Shown here: piece by piece, positions 1-11,165 of the stretch
Layout: each line of letters begins with the position of its first letter
Position numbering within the stretch: position 1 is the first letter of the stretch
Source of the DNA: Anaeramoeba flamelloides
Taxonomy: Eukaryota > Metamonada > Anaeramoebidae
DNA: 64,000 nt
Assembly: GCA_027625915.1 (NCBI GenBank)
Contig: JANTQA010000012.1
Span: 8,144,501 to 8,208,500, forward strand
Direction of reading: 5' to 3'
Made by a program: the position numbers and the translations under genes
Notes under the pieces: generated by a model
Database searches by the model: none
Seen by the model: only the letters and a program-made list of their open reading frames with translations
What the model was told of the DNA's origin: nothing

Positions 1-169
1 ATTTTCGTTTTGGTTGGGAGTATTTCCAGCTTTCTGTATCTTTAAAATCATGACTTTCATTATCAGGCACTTTTTTTCGACAAAATTCAAACTATTTTCT
101 TTTTCTAAACTAACAATAAATTTTCGATCCTCTTGAAACTTAATGATCCAACAATTAAAACATGATCCT
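1..169 (-). CDS. Partial unrecognised protein-coding exon running off the left edge
   Basis: On the minus strand one frame stays open from about position 169 down to position 1 (about 56 codons), while the other two frames contain stops. The peptide has ordinary composition, with phrases such as KFQEDRKFIVSLEKENS and QKAGNTPNQNEN, unlike the Phe/Ile/Lys strings of non-coding DNA here. Upstream in frame there are stops and no ATG. AG acceptors at 171/170 or 169/168 are therefore the likely exon start, making this an internal or last exon. I do not recognise the family. Base composition at 1-60 is clearly richer in G+C than the flanking 170-600. Confidence 0.35.
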
Positions 170-636
170 CTCAATTATTAACATACTTCAGTATGTGTTT
201 TTGTTTCAAATTATTTCAAACAATATCAATTGAGCTTAGATTGAATTTATCTTCAATGTTTGTCAATATAAATAATAGAGTAAAATACAATTAAAAATTT
301 ATAGAGTTTTTGTCTTTTTAAGAAAGTATTTCTGAATTGTAATTTGAAATTAAACTTGTTTTAATTCCAAATACCCAATAACAAATTTTAAACAAACAAA
401 TGTAATTTTTTACCTTTTTATTCTTATTATTATGGATTTACAGAAATTTTTTTTAGACTTGTAAATATATTTTTTGTTTGACTGAATTTTCGAAATGAAA
501 ACATTTTGTTGGTCGAGTTGTATTATCAATCAAAATGTAACCCAAATAAAAACTTTTAGATTTTATTTTTTTGATTTAATCCCAAAAAACTTTTTTTTTT
601 TTTTCAATTTTTAAAATATCAAAATAACCTTATTCA
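170..636. other. Intergenic, AT-rich spacer
   Basis: No gene or RNA is visible. It would hold the upstream intron or exons of the leftward partial gene and the promoter of the rightward PH gene. A run of T followed by CAATTT at 585-609 lies about 30 bases before the PH start codon. Confidence 0.4.
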
Positions 637-3600
637 ATGAGTTTTTACGATCCTATTCAATTAAAAAAAGTAAGTGAATTTCTTTCTTCTTTCAATAAAT
701 TGTATGAGTTCAATTTTCAAAACAAATCTTTTTTTGTTGTTGTTCTATTAAAAAAAACTTTTCTTTTTTTTTTACTTTCTTTGGATTTTGAAACAATGGA
801 TCTTTTTTTTTTTTTTTTTCTTGTTTATCCTTTTTTTTCTTCAAATTAACAATTGCCAAATGAAAATGATAAACTGAACAATTTCCAAATTAAAATGGTA
901 AACCAAAAATTGACAAACATAAATTCCAAATGAAAACGAAATAGGAACAAGAAGATCAAAGGGAACTATTCCGAGAAGAAAAGGAATTTCTTACCGAAAG
1001 GTTTACAAAAGAAATTCGAAAAAAGAATAAAGAAATTTTGTCTTTAACAGAAACCCTGCAGGCGCTGACCAAAAAACACAAAGTCTCTAAAAAACAATAC
1101 ACACAGTATCTTTCTATTGTTCAAAAACTGAAAGACAAAGAAGAGACAATTTCAAATTTAAACGAATTAACAAACAAAAAGATTTTAGAGATTAAACAAG
1201 GGGTGAACAGAGATCCTGAGCACTACCGAATAAAGTCCGAACAGATCACTCAGGAGGTTCGGAAATTGGAAAATGAGATGATGGAAAAGTCCAGGCAGAT
1301 CAGCGAAAATAGCCAATTATTAGAAAAAGAAAAACAATTGAAAGAAGAATTAAAACGTGTTGAAGAAGAAACCCGCCAAGTCAGAGTCAACAAATTCACT
1401 GAAAGCCAGAAATTAAAAGTAAGATTTGAGCAATTAAGAGAACAAAATAGCAATGTAAATACATTCCTTGTCGATAGCCTCAAAAATGACTCTTCTAATT
1501 TAAGTAAACCAAATAATCCCCAAACAGTAAACCATAATACCAAAATAAGATCCTTGTCCCAAGTGAATTACAATTCAAATTCAAGCACAACCCAAAAAAA
1601 GCCATTGAAAATATCGAAAGCCAACTCTTTCAATTTGAAATCCACAAATCATAATTCTACAAAAACACAAAGAACCAATAGTAATCCAATTTCAACAATT
1701 AGAAAAACCAATTCATCCCAAAACAGTAACAACATTACCTATGCAGGATGGGTTTATTTCAAAACAAGTTCTGGCAGGCTAGGAAGAACAAAATGGGAAA
1801 AAAGATGGATGGATCTCAAAGGCGGTATTCTTATTACATCAAAAAGAAAAGTAATTTTTTTTTTTTTATTTTTTGTTTTTATTTTGTGATTTTCTTCAAC
1901 AAAAATTGAAAACTTAAACAAGATTTTCCAAAAAATATAAGATTCTGATTTATGAAAAATAAAACAGCACTCTTCTTTTTCGTTTGGTTATGAAATAAAT
2001 TTCTTAATAGAAATACCATGATCTAAAAAGTTTTCTCAATGATATTAATTTTTTAGATATCATTTTATAATTTTGAATTATTTTATTAAAGAATTTCCTA
2101 AATACCGCCATTTTAAAAAAGTGCTAACAAAAGCTTTCAAGCGTGTCACCAAACCTGCTTAAAAGAGTGAATCAGATCGACTGGACACCACTTTTTGCAA
2201 ACTTGTCTTCAACTCTTTTTCAAAATGATTGTACCAAAAAAATTTTTTTAATATGTCTCTATAAATAGATCTATTGAGGCTTGTTGACTGTTTTATACAA
2301 GCTTTTTGAAAAACTTTTTGGCCATACTTTTTTAAAATTATTCTGCTGGTTGTTGAAATTTAAATAGGAAAAAATTCCAGCTCTTTTTCTTTTCTTTGTC
2401 CTTACAAATTTATTAATGTCAAATCAATTTATGTAAATTGAATGTCTCATCTTCTCCGAAAAAAACCTTTTTGACAAGACAATAACTTTACACTATTCTT
2501 GGCCTTTAAAATGAAAATTAGTAATTTAAAAAAGTACTAAAGTAAAAACAAGATGAAATGAAAAATTGTTTCTATTTTAACTTTTAAATACCAGCATTAA
2601 ACTTCAAATGATAAATTACAATATCGAAAAAAAAATTGTTAAATGGAAAAATATGTGCCAAATCCATTCAATACAAAAATGGTTGCAAAATTAAAATAAT
2701 TTCCAGATGTTTTTTCAAACTTATTTTGAACTCGATTTAAAAACAAAATCTAAATCCAACAATTAGATTGTTTTTTAGAATTAAAATAGAATATTAAAAT
2801 ACCAAATTAAAATAAAATATGAATAGGTTCAATTTTTGTTACAAAATATTGTTTAAATCCAAATTGTTTTTTTTTGAAACTCAGTCTCAGGAGTCTTGGA
2901 ATCACAAGTCGATCATTTTTTTTTTTTTTTAAAAAATCACGCAATAGATTTGTTGATAGGGATTAAATTTAATGCAATATTATAACCCCATACCCTGTTT
3001 TATGAATCAAAAATAAATTTCTTTTTTTAATAAAATTAATACTTTTTTCTGTTTCATCTGCTAATCTGCTTCCAAAAAAAATTTTTTTGGATGAATTGAA
3101 TAGAAAACCCATAATTTAAATAATTTTAATCAGATTGATTTTTTATAAATTTAATGTGATTTCTTTGATTAAATACTTTAAGGGAGTAGGTACATTCTAC
3201 CAATTTTGAATGCCGTGGTTTATTCAAAATTAAACCATAAAATTATTTCTTTTACTGAACAAATGAATGTTTAAATACAAAGGGAAGTGAAATATATCAT
3301 GGTCTAAGAGAATTGGTCTAATATATTAATCTAACAAATTAAAAAACGAAAAATCAAAACAACTGTTTAGAGAAAAATGTTGGATAGAGAAAAATAGTTG
3401 GAAAGCAATTTTAATTGGGAACATTAATAGAACCTGAAAATGATTTTTAATTTCTTATGTTTGTGAAATAACTAAAGAAAATAACAATAATCTACTTATT
3501 AGAATAAGGATTAATGTAATTCTACTTTTTCAAAACCTTATCTCTTATAATCTAAAGCAAGTTTAAAAATTACCATTTTCCGAAAAAATAGTAAACTTTA

Positions 3601-6600
3601 CTAAAACTTGGATTTTTGTTAAAATAGCATGATCTGCTTTAGTTATCAACCATTCAAATGAGTATTCTACACACACCACAGATTAATGAACTTATAACAC
3701 CTTGAAACCTAGATTTATATAAAATTCACCTAGTTATCAATAGGATTTGATTTTCAATTTTACTACTGTTCCAAATTAAAAATGGTATCCAACCATTTTT
3801 CTATGTCCAACATTTTTCTCTCAACAGTAATTAAAAAATTGATCCAAGAAAAAATAAAAAAAAAATTATTAATTTCTTGTTCTTTCTTTAATATTTGATG
3901 CAATTACTTCTTTTTTAGTTGGTTTTTCTTTTTAATTCTGAATTGAAAAACTTATAATTTTTGATAAACAAATTACTTGCTATTTCTAAAGAATTTTCAA
4001 AAACAAATTTTAATTTAATTTATCTAATTCAAATTTATCCCAAGGAAATATTATATATAGTAGTGGAAAAAATACCTGACATGAAAATAATCCACGTACA
4101 AGATTTTTAATTGTGAATATATGGAAAATTGATGTGTAATTTAGTTATTTATAAAAAGGATTTGATTTTAAATAAAAGAAATTACACATCAATTTTCCTA
4201 ATATTCACAATTAAAAATCTTGTACGTGGATTATTTTCATGTCAGGTATTTTTTTCACTAATTTATTTTCAAATGACTCTTCAGAAATATTGATTTATTG
4301 GATTGATTTGTTTGATTTTACAAATATTTTATTTTTCGATCAATTTGTAAAAACCTTAATCAATTTTGGATGTTTCTTTAAATTTTTTAGCCATATTTTT
4401 TTTTTTTTTTTGAGTTGAATCTTTTTATAACTGTTTTTTGATTACGATAATCCAATTCATTCTTTTCCCTTTAATCTAATTTTTGAAACAATATTTTTTG
4501 TTTTGGCTGTGTTTGACAACAATATTTGATAAAATAATTTTGAAAACTAATTTTTATAAAAATGAATTGGTAAATAATAGATAGTAATGGGTAGAGGAAT
4601 TTAAGGTAATTCAATCCTTGATTATTCTTGTTCAAATTAAGAAGATAAATAAGAAACAAACTTTCATAAAATATACTTTTATAGCTAATTTTTTTTCATT
4701 TTTGATTTCAACAAATTTATCTGGAAAAGTGATCTATATTGTTTGGTATTAAAAAAGACAATTTTTTTTTAAAATATACACACTTTCATGTTTGTTCTTT
4801 GATTAATTTCAACTTATTCGGTGGAACACATTTCTCGATTCAGAAACAGAATTTCGTAAAACCAAAAATCTAATAAAAAAATATGTTCAAAAAATTGAAA
4901 ATTTAAAAATTCAACTCTAATTTTCTTTGGGTTCATTTTCTTTTTACATATAGATACGTGGATGATATTTTGATTTCAAAGTCCAATCTCTCGGGACACT
5001 CAAAAAATATTTTTCTCTGTAAGGTTCTCACTATTAAAAATTTTGAAATTGGAAAATGTACCTACTCCCTTAAATGAATCCTTTTTTTTTTTGTAAAAAA
5101 ACACCATTTAGATTTAGATTTGATTTTATTGTATTTTAAGGGAAGCAAACTTTCTATTTTTTCGAAAAGAAAAAATAAATAAAAAGCATTTTTAAACTTA
5201 AAAAAGAGTAGATAAATTTTTTATTCGATTAAAAATCAAAATTTTCAAGATAGTAATCCATGAAAATAATAACAGATTTTAACAATTATTAAAAAATATT
5301 TAATGAAAAATTGTATCCACTAAGTCTGCAAATTACTTTTGGTCCAAGATATATATATATATATATATATATAGATAGATAGATAACAGAAAAGAAAAAA
5401 TGAAGAGAGAAAGAGAAAAATACAGAGAGAAAAAAGAAAAAAAGAGAGATGAGGAACAGTAATGAAGCAATGGTGCTATTTTATGAATTTAAAACCGATC
5501 ATAAATGAAGAGATCTTAACAAAAAAATCTCTTGAAGATTCATAAAATTTATCATTATTAGCAATAGACAAGATAGAGATACTATCTTGTTTGTTTTATT
5601 TATTGTGTTTGTTTTCTTTGTTTTGATTGTTTTACTTGGATTTGTTTTGATAAATTCGTTTGAATCAATTTCTATATCTTTCGTATTTATGACATCCCTA
5701 TAAGAAATGATCTAAATCTTCGATAAGATTTTTAGGATTTTTTGATTTTAAACAATCCCCCCAAACTTTTAGAGTTATTTTCATTTTGAAAATATGAATT
5801 TCTATTTAGACCATTAGTAAAAGATCGAGAATTTTAGAAATGATCCTGAAAATTTTTGATTGAGATATCTTTATTGTTTAAATATAGTTTGTTCTCGCTG
5901 TTTAAGAATTATTTTGAAAATATTCAAAAGTTTTCCAACCTTTATTTGAATTTAGAGAGTCTTTGATATAATTTTTCAGAAATTTTGTTTTACATCATAA
6001 TGTCTGTTTTTTACTTTGTTCAATATTTTCCATTTATTTCCAATTTATATCAATATTTTCTTCCCAAATATTGGCAATACCATTGCTTATTCGGAATAGG
6101 AGTTGTGCTAAGTTCAGTTGTTTTGTTTTTACAATAAGTTTGAACTTTCTTTTGTTTATACTTTAATTAATTCCATTTTTATTTACGAAAAATATTGATT
6201 GGCGAACCTTTTTTGAACTCTTAATATTGATCATAATTTATGATTAATCCAAATATTTATACCCTTTAATTCATTTTTTGAATAATTGAATATTTCTAAT
6301 CCATAATATAATTGAGATAATACAACTGCTTTAAATAGCCTTAATCAAAGCTCAATTGAGAATTGAGAAATTTTGAAAATATATAATTTATTTCTGTCTG
6401 AAGTGTTTTGAGCTTTTTTCTCATTTTCTGTATAGTGATCATTTTTTCCTAAACCAAATACCCAAATATTTAACTTGACTAAGATCCTTTTTGAATAATT
6501 GCTTTTTTCTTATTCTAGTTCATTCCAAATTCTTTAATTATTTGATATAGCACAAATATTCTAAGTTTTACAACATCAGAATTTCCTTTAATAGTTAAAA

Positions 6601-7632
6601 TAAGATTTTCTGCAAACATTTGAATATGTTCACTTAAAAACTCAATTTTTTCAATAAGGAAATGTTTTTTAGAATCAAATATGAATAGGTGATAATGAGT
6701 CTCTTTGGTAAACTAACCTAACCAAAGCCTGAGTAATAATTTAAGATAAAAAAAATTTTTACCAAATTTACCATTAATAAATTTACTAACTTTAAAGTCT
6801 AATAAGTTCATGACTAACAGGGTCTAAACATTTGGCTATATCTATATTTTCACAAAAAATATCCTCTTTTGGATTTTCTTTTCGAAATTTGTTAAATTTA
6901 ACCAAATAATTTATAACAGTAATAATTGTTTTTTATTTTTTACAAAACATATTTTTTTTTATCTATAAAGTCCCAAGTACATTCAGTCGATTGATAAATC
7001 AATTTTCGAAAGAATCCTTGTAAGGTTTGATTTATATATGAAATTGGTTTAAAGTTAAACGCATTATTGCCTTGTTCTCCGTTTTTATGAATAAATAAAA
7101 GATTTCTTTTTTTTGTAAAATCTAAAAAATTTTTCATAGAGTTAGAAATCCAATTAATAAAGATATTTTTAATTGGTTCATAACATTATTCATTTTGTTT
7201 GATCAAGGATATTTTTTCTTGATTTTCGAGATCTTCGTTACATTCTGATTCAGTTATTTTATACCCTGATATTTTATCAAAATTTTCAACTGATTTATTT
7301 TCAATGTATTTAATATTCATTATTCTTTCTTTATAATTACGGAATTATTTATTTAATTAATTTTTTTATTCCTTACTAATTCTCAATTTTTTAATTTTTT
7401 TTATTCTTTACTAATTCTTACTTTTTTAATTTTTACTAATATTTAGGGAAGTGACATATTATTTTCAATGAACATTGGGAAAGAAGTCAGATGCACTCGA
7501 AAAGATAAAAAAGAAACAAAAAAGGATAATTCTTTGGAAGTGCGTACTTCTACAGATACAATTCTCTTTTACACAGAAAATAACACACAATTAACAACTT
7601 GGTTTAAAACATTCAGAAGGTTTAGAGATTAA
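637..7632 (+). CDS. Coiled-coil protein with C-terminal PH domain (3 exons)
   Basis: Exons are 637-669, 945-1850 and 7447-7632, all joined in phase 0. Introns are 670-944 (GTAAGT...TAG) and 1851-7446 (GTAATT...TTTAG). The predicted protein is 374 residues. Residues 12-185 are a charged Glu/Lys/Gln-rich coiled coil. Residues 190-275 are a Ser/Asn/Thr linker. About residues 277-374 form a PH domain: the start GWVYFK and W-KRWMDLKGG are in exon 2, and exon 3 supplies SLEVRTSTDTILFYTE and the closing helix with the invariant Trp (TTWFKTFRR). Exon 3 was chosen because it completes the fold and is phase-compatible. PH domains usually bind phosphoinositides or proteins at membranes, so a membrane or cytoskeletal adaptor role is likely but inferred. 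The oddity is the 5.6 kb transposon-filled intron inside the PH domain. Confidence 0.8.
2830..3035 (-). pseudogene. LINE reverse-transcriptase fragment
   Basis: Segments at 2855-2915 and 2940-3025 match, base for base over many short blocks, the LINE region at 39575-39740 (same strand). That region lies just N-terminal to the catalytic motifs of the reverse transcriptase. All frames are broken. It is an isolated fragment inside the PH-gene intron. Confidence 0.5.
3362..3828. mobile_element. 467-base MITE, copy 1
   Basis: The ends carry inverted repeats of about 55 bases built on GAGAAAAATGTTGGA. The whole body matches, in inverted orientation, the 459-base copy at 62208-62666, including the distinctive internal blocks TCTACACACACCACAG and TTATCAACCATT. 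It is non-coding. It is nested inside the TTAA-flanked element within the PH-gene intron. Confidence 0.8.
4061..4260. mobile_element. 200-base foldback element with ~80-base near-perfect arms
   Basis: Left arm 4061-4141 and right arm 4180-4260 are inverted copies differing at only two or three positions. They start TAGTGGAAAAAATACCTGAC and share ATAATCCACGTACAAGA. The outermost bases are TA on both sides, as with Tc1/mariner-type insertions. A degraded arm is present at 40903-40970. The high arm identity suggests recent insertion or gene conversion. Confidence 0.8.
5349..5385. repeat. (AT)n followed by (GATA)n microsatellite
   Basis: About 12 AT units run directly into three GATA units. A purine-rich GAGA/AGAAA stretch follows to about 5460. 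Confidence 0.9.
5690..7340 (-). pseudogene. LINE (non-LTR) retrotransposon 3' half, decayed
   Basis: On the minus strand, 6940-7137 encodes NFKPISYINQTLQGFFRKLI, which matches the NYRPISI-type reverse transcriptase block of the copy at 53640. At 6600-6632 the active-site motif is degraded to IQMFAENLI (expected YADD-type). At 5690-5745 the sequence encodes IEDLDHFL, the C-terminal cysteine-histidine region seen intact at 38266-38450. Frames are broken throughout, so it is dead. It occupies the 3' end of the PH-gene intron, antisense to the gene. Confidence 0.7.
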
Positions 7633-7919
7633 CTTTAACAAAAAATACAAAAGAAAATTTATTATTAATGATTTTTTTTTATAAATTATGATCAAAACAT
7701 TTATAATTTAATATAATTTCTTCTAATTATGAACAAAGAAAAAAAAATCCAACCAAATCAAATTAATTAGGCTTCATATCAAAATTTATAAACAAAAATT
7801 TTTTTAAAAAAAATCAACATAAATAAAAAATTAAACAAAACAAATTTTTTTTTTAGCAATATTATTTCCCATTTCATACATTCTTATTAATTTTTTTATT
7901 GATTTAAAAACTTGATTAA

Positions 7920-8900
7920 CTGTTTAAAAATGATTATAAAAATAAAGAATTTTTTTGTATGACAATTGATATTAAAAAGTATTTTGATACGATTAGTCAC
8001 ATTTTCGTTTCACGATGAACTCAATAAATATATTAAAAATACAAAAATAAAAATTTGGTTACAAAAATATTATAAAAAGAAGGAATAGGAGTTTATCAAG
8101 GAGACTCTCTTTCTCCTTTATTATTTGGTTTTATAAGTCACTTTTTTAATAGAAAAAATAAAACATCTAGTTCAACATATCCAAATGGTTGTAGATAACC
8201 CGATTTTGATAAAGGAAAGTATCAATATCAGAAATTGATAAAAAATTAATAAATATTTATTAAAATTATCTAAGAATTTGGAATTAATCCAAATATTGAT
8301 AAAACCTTAAAATCAAAAATAATATCAGAAATTAAATATTTAAGAATTTGGTTCGATCAAGAAAAGCATTTACAAAAAAAATTTGAAAAGGTAAAAGACA
8401 ACTTTAAAAAAATCAAAATTATTTTTTATTAAAAAAAACCTCACCAATGGAGTAAAATTTCAAATGTTCAAAACAATATACATTAGCCAATAATATTATG
8501 GATTGATTATTTTTTAATTTGACATAAAAAGATTTTGACTCTATTGATGTTTGGAGATATAAAAAAAGTAACAAAATTTTTAAAAATTAATACATATTCA
8601 CGAAGAAAAATTGATAAAATTGAAACTTAATTAGATCAAGCAATAATTTCGATTGATAAAAGAAGATTTAAACTCAAAAAATAAATTATAATTACTTGTG
8701 TTTCAAAACATCAAAAAATTTAAAAATTTTCAAAAAAAAAAGATCAAAATATTAATTTAGTAAATAGACAAAATAAAATTATGTAATCTAAATGATTTTT
8801 AGATTAAGTTTAATATTAAAAAGTTCTAGATGGAAGGGTTAAGAATATTAAAAAATTATTAGATATGATAATAATATCAATAAAAATCCATATAAAAGAG
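7920..8900 (+). pseudogene. LINE reverse-transcriptase carcass
   Basis: The motifs of a non-LTR reverse transcriptase appear in order on the plus strand: MTIDIKKYFDTISH at 7959-8000 (first catalytic Asp block), GVYQGDSLSPLLFGF at 8087-8131 and QMVVDNPILI at 8185-8214. In the last, the expected YADD-type pair is mutated. At 8440-8660 the post-catalytic region (NGVKFQMFK...SQ-YYG) parallels the copy at 38780-39058. Stops and frameshifts separate the blocks, so it is inactive. Confidence 0.75.
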
Positions 8901-9115
8901 TACTTTTATACCGCTTAGAGTGCTGTAGAGTGTCGATCTTTTCGATAATTCAAAAGAATAAAGTAAAATCATAGATTTTAATAAATGGTTATGAATTCTG
9001 GATAAGATAACATCACTTTTTTTTTTTAATTTAAGAAAATAACAGAAAATTCAAGAAATTTTCGGTTTAGTTCTTCAATTAAAAATAAAACCTAATATTG
9101 TTATGAGCAAATTGA

Positions 9116-9128
9116 CCCCCCCCCCCCC
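9116..9128. repeat. C13 homopolymer
   Basis: Thirteen consecutive C residues in otherwise very AT-rich DNA. It is the C-strand counterpart of the G10 and G7 runs at 57995 and 61149. Confidence 0.9.
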
Positions 9129-9639
9129 TCTAAAAATAATAAATAAAAAAAAATTTTTTGAATTAAAAAAATTGTTTAATTAAAAAAAATGTTAATTTAT
9201 ATTATAAGAATCAAAAAAACAATATAAAATTAGAATTGAGATTGTACGCTAGCGCAAGCATCTTCTAAGAGCAATTTGTGGCCAATTACTTTTTTTTTTT
9301 TTTTGTAAAATAGCCGGAAAGAATTAGGGAGTTTAAAATGTTTTAATATTCAAATATCAATAGAAATTTACATATTTATCGGATTAATTATGAAATATTT
9401 TTCAAAAATTTTGACTTGCGTTTATAATGTTAATGGAAGATATTGTGTGGGTTTATTCCATACTCTTATCAAAAAACTATTTACAAATTTTTGAGATCAA
9501 AATCATGTTTTCGAATTCAACAAATGTCTTGTTTATACTTTTTAAAATTTTCACAATTATTCCTATTTTAAAAATTAATTTTTATTTTCCTTTTTCAAAT
9601 TTTTGTTATATTTTTTCTTTTGTTCTTTTGCAAAAGATA

Positions 9640-9985
9640 AAGTTTGAAAAAAAAAAAATTTCAAAAATCCAAATAATCACTATGAAAATTGAGACTATGT
9701 AATGTCTTTTAAAAGTGATTCTAATTATTAATAAAAAATCTTCTTTTTAAACTTTTTTCAGTTAAATTTCAGTAATAACAAATCGGTCATACATTTTTCT
9801 AAAATTGTGACTCATTTTTTTTTTCTTTTTGTGTTTTATTTTTTTCATTTTTAAATATCAGGCTTTTATATACTTAGAATGACTTAATAGTGTCTTAAGA
9901 ATCAGATTTAATTATTAGTTGTTCATCAATACTAAAGTATATTTTTTTTCAATATATCTCAGGTGAGTCACAATTTTTGAAATAT
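9640..9985. repeat. Dispersed repeat with inner MITE-like inverted ends, copy 1
   Basis: It aligns in direct orientation to 27730-28070. The inner part, about 9801-9980, is bounded by inverted CAAAATTGTGACTCA / TGAGTCACAATTTTT. It looks like a short terminal-inverted-repeat element of about 180 bases. No coding capacity. Confidence 0.65.
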
Positions 9986-10869
9986 GGTTTAGTATTGCTG
10001 CAAAATTCAGATTTTGAACTTTATTATAGGATTATTCATTCATAACTAGACGAAAAAACTTTATAATATGTTATCAAAACTATTTTGCACTTTCAAATTT
10101 TTTTTTTGTGAAATTGTTAAAAAAAATATTAACAAAGAAAGAGTTAATCCAGTAATTTTACATTTTTTTTCGATTTTACTAAGTCAAAGAAAACTATTAA
10201 ATTTATTTTATTTATTTTTTATTTTTAGAAAACGAGAAAAAGACTATATGTCTCTACGACCCAAAAAACACTTAATGGAAAACTGATCAAATACTTTCCA
10301 TTAATACAATTAAAAAAACTAAATGAAAAAAATAAAAATAAATAAAGTTTCACTTTAACGTTTTTTTGAAAACATATTTTGCCAAAATCATTGAATTCAC
10401 ACTTGAAATTATGTATATTTTTGGATAAAATTTCTTATTTTAACTCATTTACTAAAACAAATTCTAAATTATGGGAATTTTCTTTAAACAAAAGGCACTA
10501 ATTTGGTCTTCAAATGTTTTTTTTTATTTTTAAATGGTAAATTAAAAATAAAATTTAAACTAAAAAAATAAACTCTTTGGAAAACCATTCTAATTTAATA
10601 TATTAACTTATTCTTTGATTTCAAAATTTTCTTAAACCCCAATTTTTTAAAAAAAAATAAAAAAGTGCATAGTAATTTCAAAAAATATTTCTGATATTCA
10701 AAAGTTGAGAGTGTTTTTATTCTAAAAAAATTATTTATCCCAGTCGTTAATTGAATTTAGTTATAAACTTAATATCGAAATTTATTAATCAAAAAAAAAT
10801 AGTGCTTAATTTTATTAAGGACTTATAAAAACTTTAAAGAATAAAAAAAATACTTAATATATCTAAATT

Positions 10870-11165
10870 TAATTGAGAAACTTTTGTTAAACTTCTATCA
10901 AAATTTATATACATTTCGTCACCAACATCCTCATCATTTTTATTTGTTGAAATTTGAATTGAACTATTTATAATAAAAAAAAATATGTTTATTATTTTTA
11001 TTTTTCAAAATCAAGAATTTCCAACCTAAAACAAAAAAAAAATATTAAGGTCATTTTCAAGGATTAACTAAATTGATAATAAAAATAATAAGTTTCTTTT
11101 TGAGTTTTATATTGGAAATATGTGAATTTTAGATTTCCAAAATTAGACCCAAATTAATAAATTGC
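10870..11165. repeat. Dispersed repeat, copy 1
   Basis: It aligns in direct orientation to 57500-57810. Shared blocks include ATTTTTATTTGTTGA followed by TTGAATTGAA and a downstream GATTTCCAAAATT-type block. Diverged and non-coding. Confidence 0.5.

Larger units (their letters stand above)
3178..5073. mobile_element. TTAA-flanked inverted-repeat element (1.9 kb), with nested insertions
   Basis: Both ends read TTAAGGGAGTAGGTACATT in inverted orientation (3178-3196 and 5055-5073), so the element is bounded by TTAA. No transposase frame is visible, so it is non-autonomous. Inside it sit the 467-base element at 3362-3828 and the foldback at 4061-4260. The same terminus recurs at 54346 (TTAAGGAAGTAAGTACATTT). 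Confidence 0.7.
1851..7446 (+). other. Giant intron of the PH-domain gene
   Basis: This 5,596-base intron lies between phase-0 PH-domain exons. It is filled with mobile elements: a LINE fragment at 2830-3035 (-), a TTAA-flanked element at 3178-5073 that itself contains two smaller inverted-repeat elements, an (AT)n/(GATA)n microsatellite at 5349-5385, a purine-rich stretch at 5386-5460, and a LINE 3' half at 5690-7340 (-). I see no coding exon inside it. Confidence 0.7.

Noticed and set aside
10229-10345. 39-codon open stretch after a TTTTTAG acceptor (KTRKRLYVSTTQKTLNGKLI...)
   Set aside because: No upstream exon, start or homology was found, and two other frames are also partly open. A last exon is possible but unsupported.
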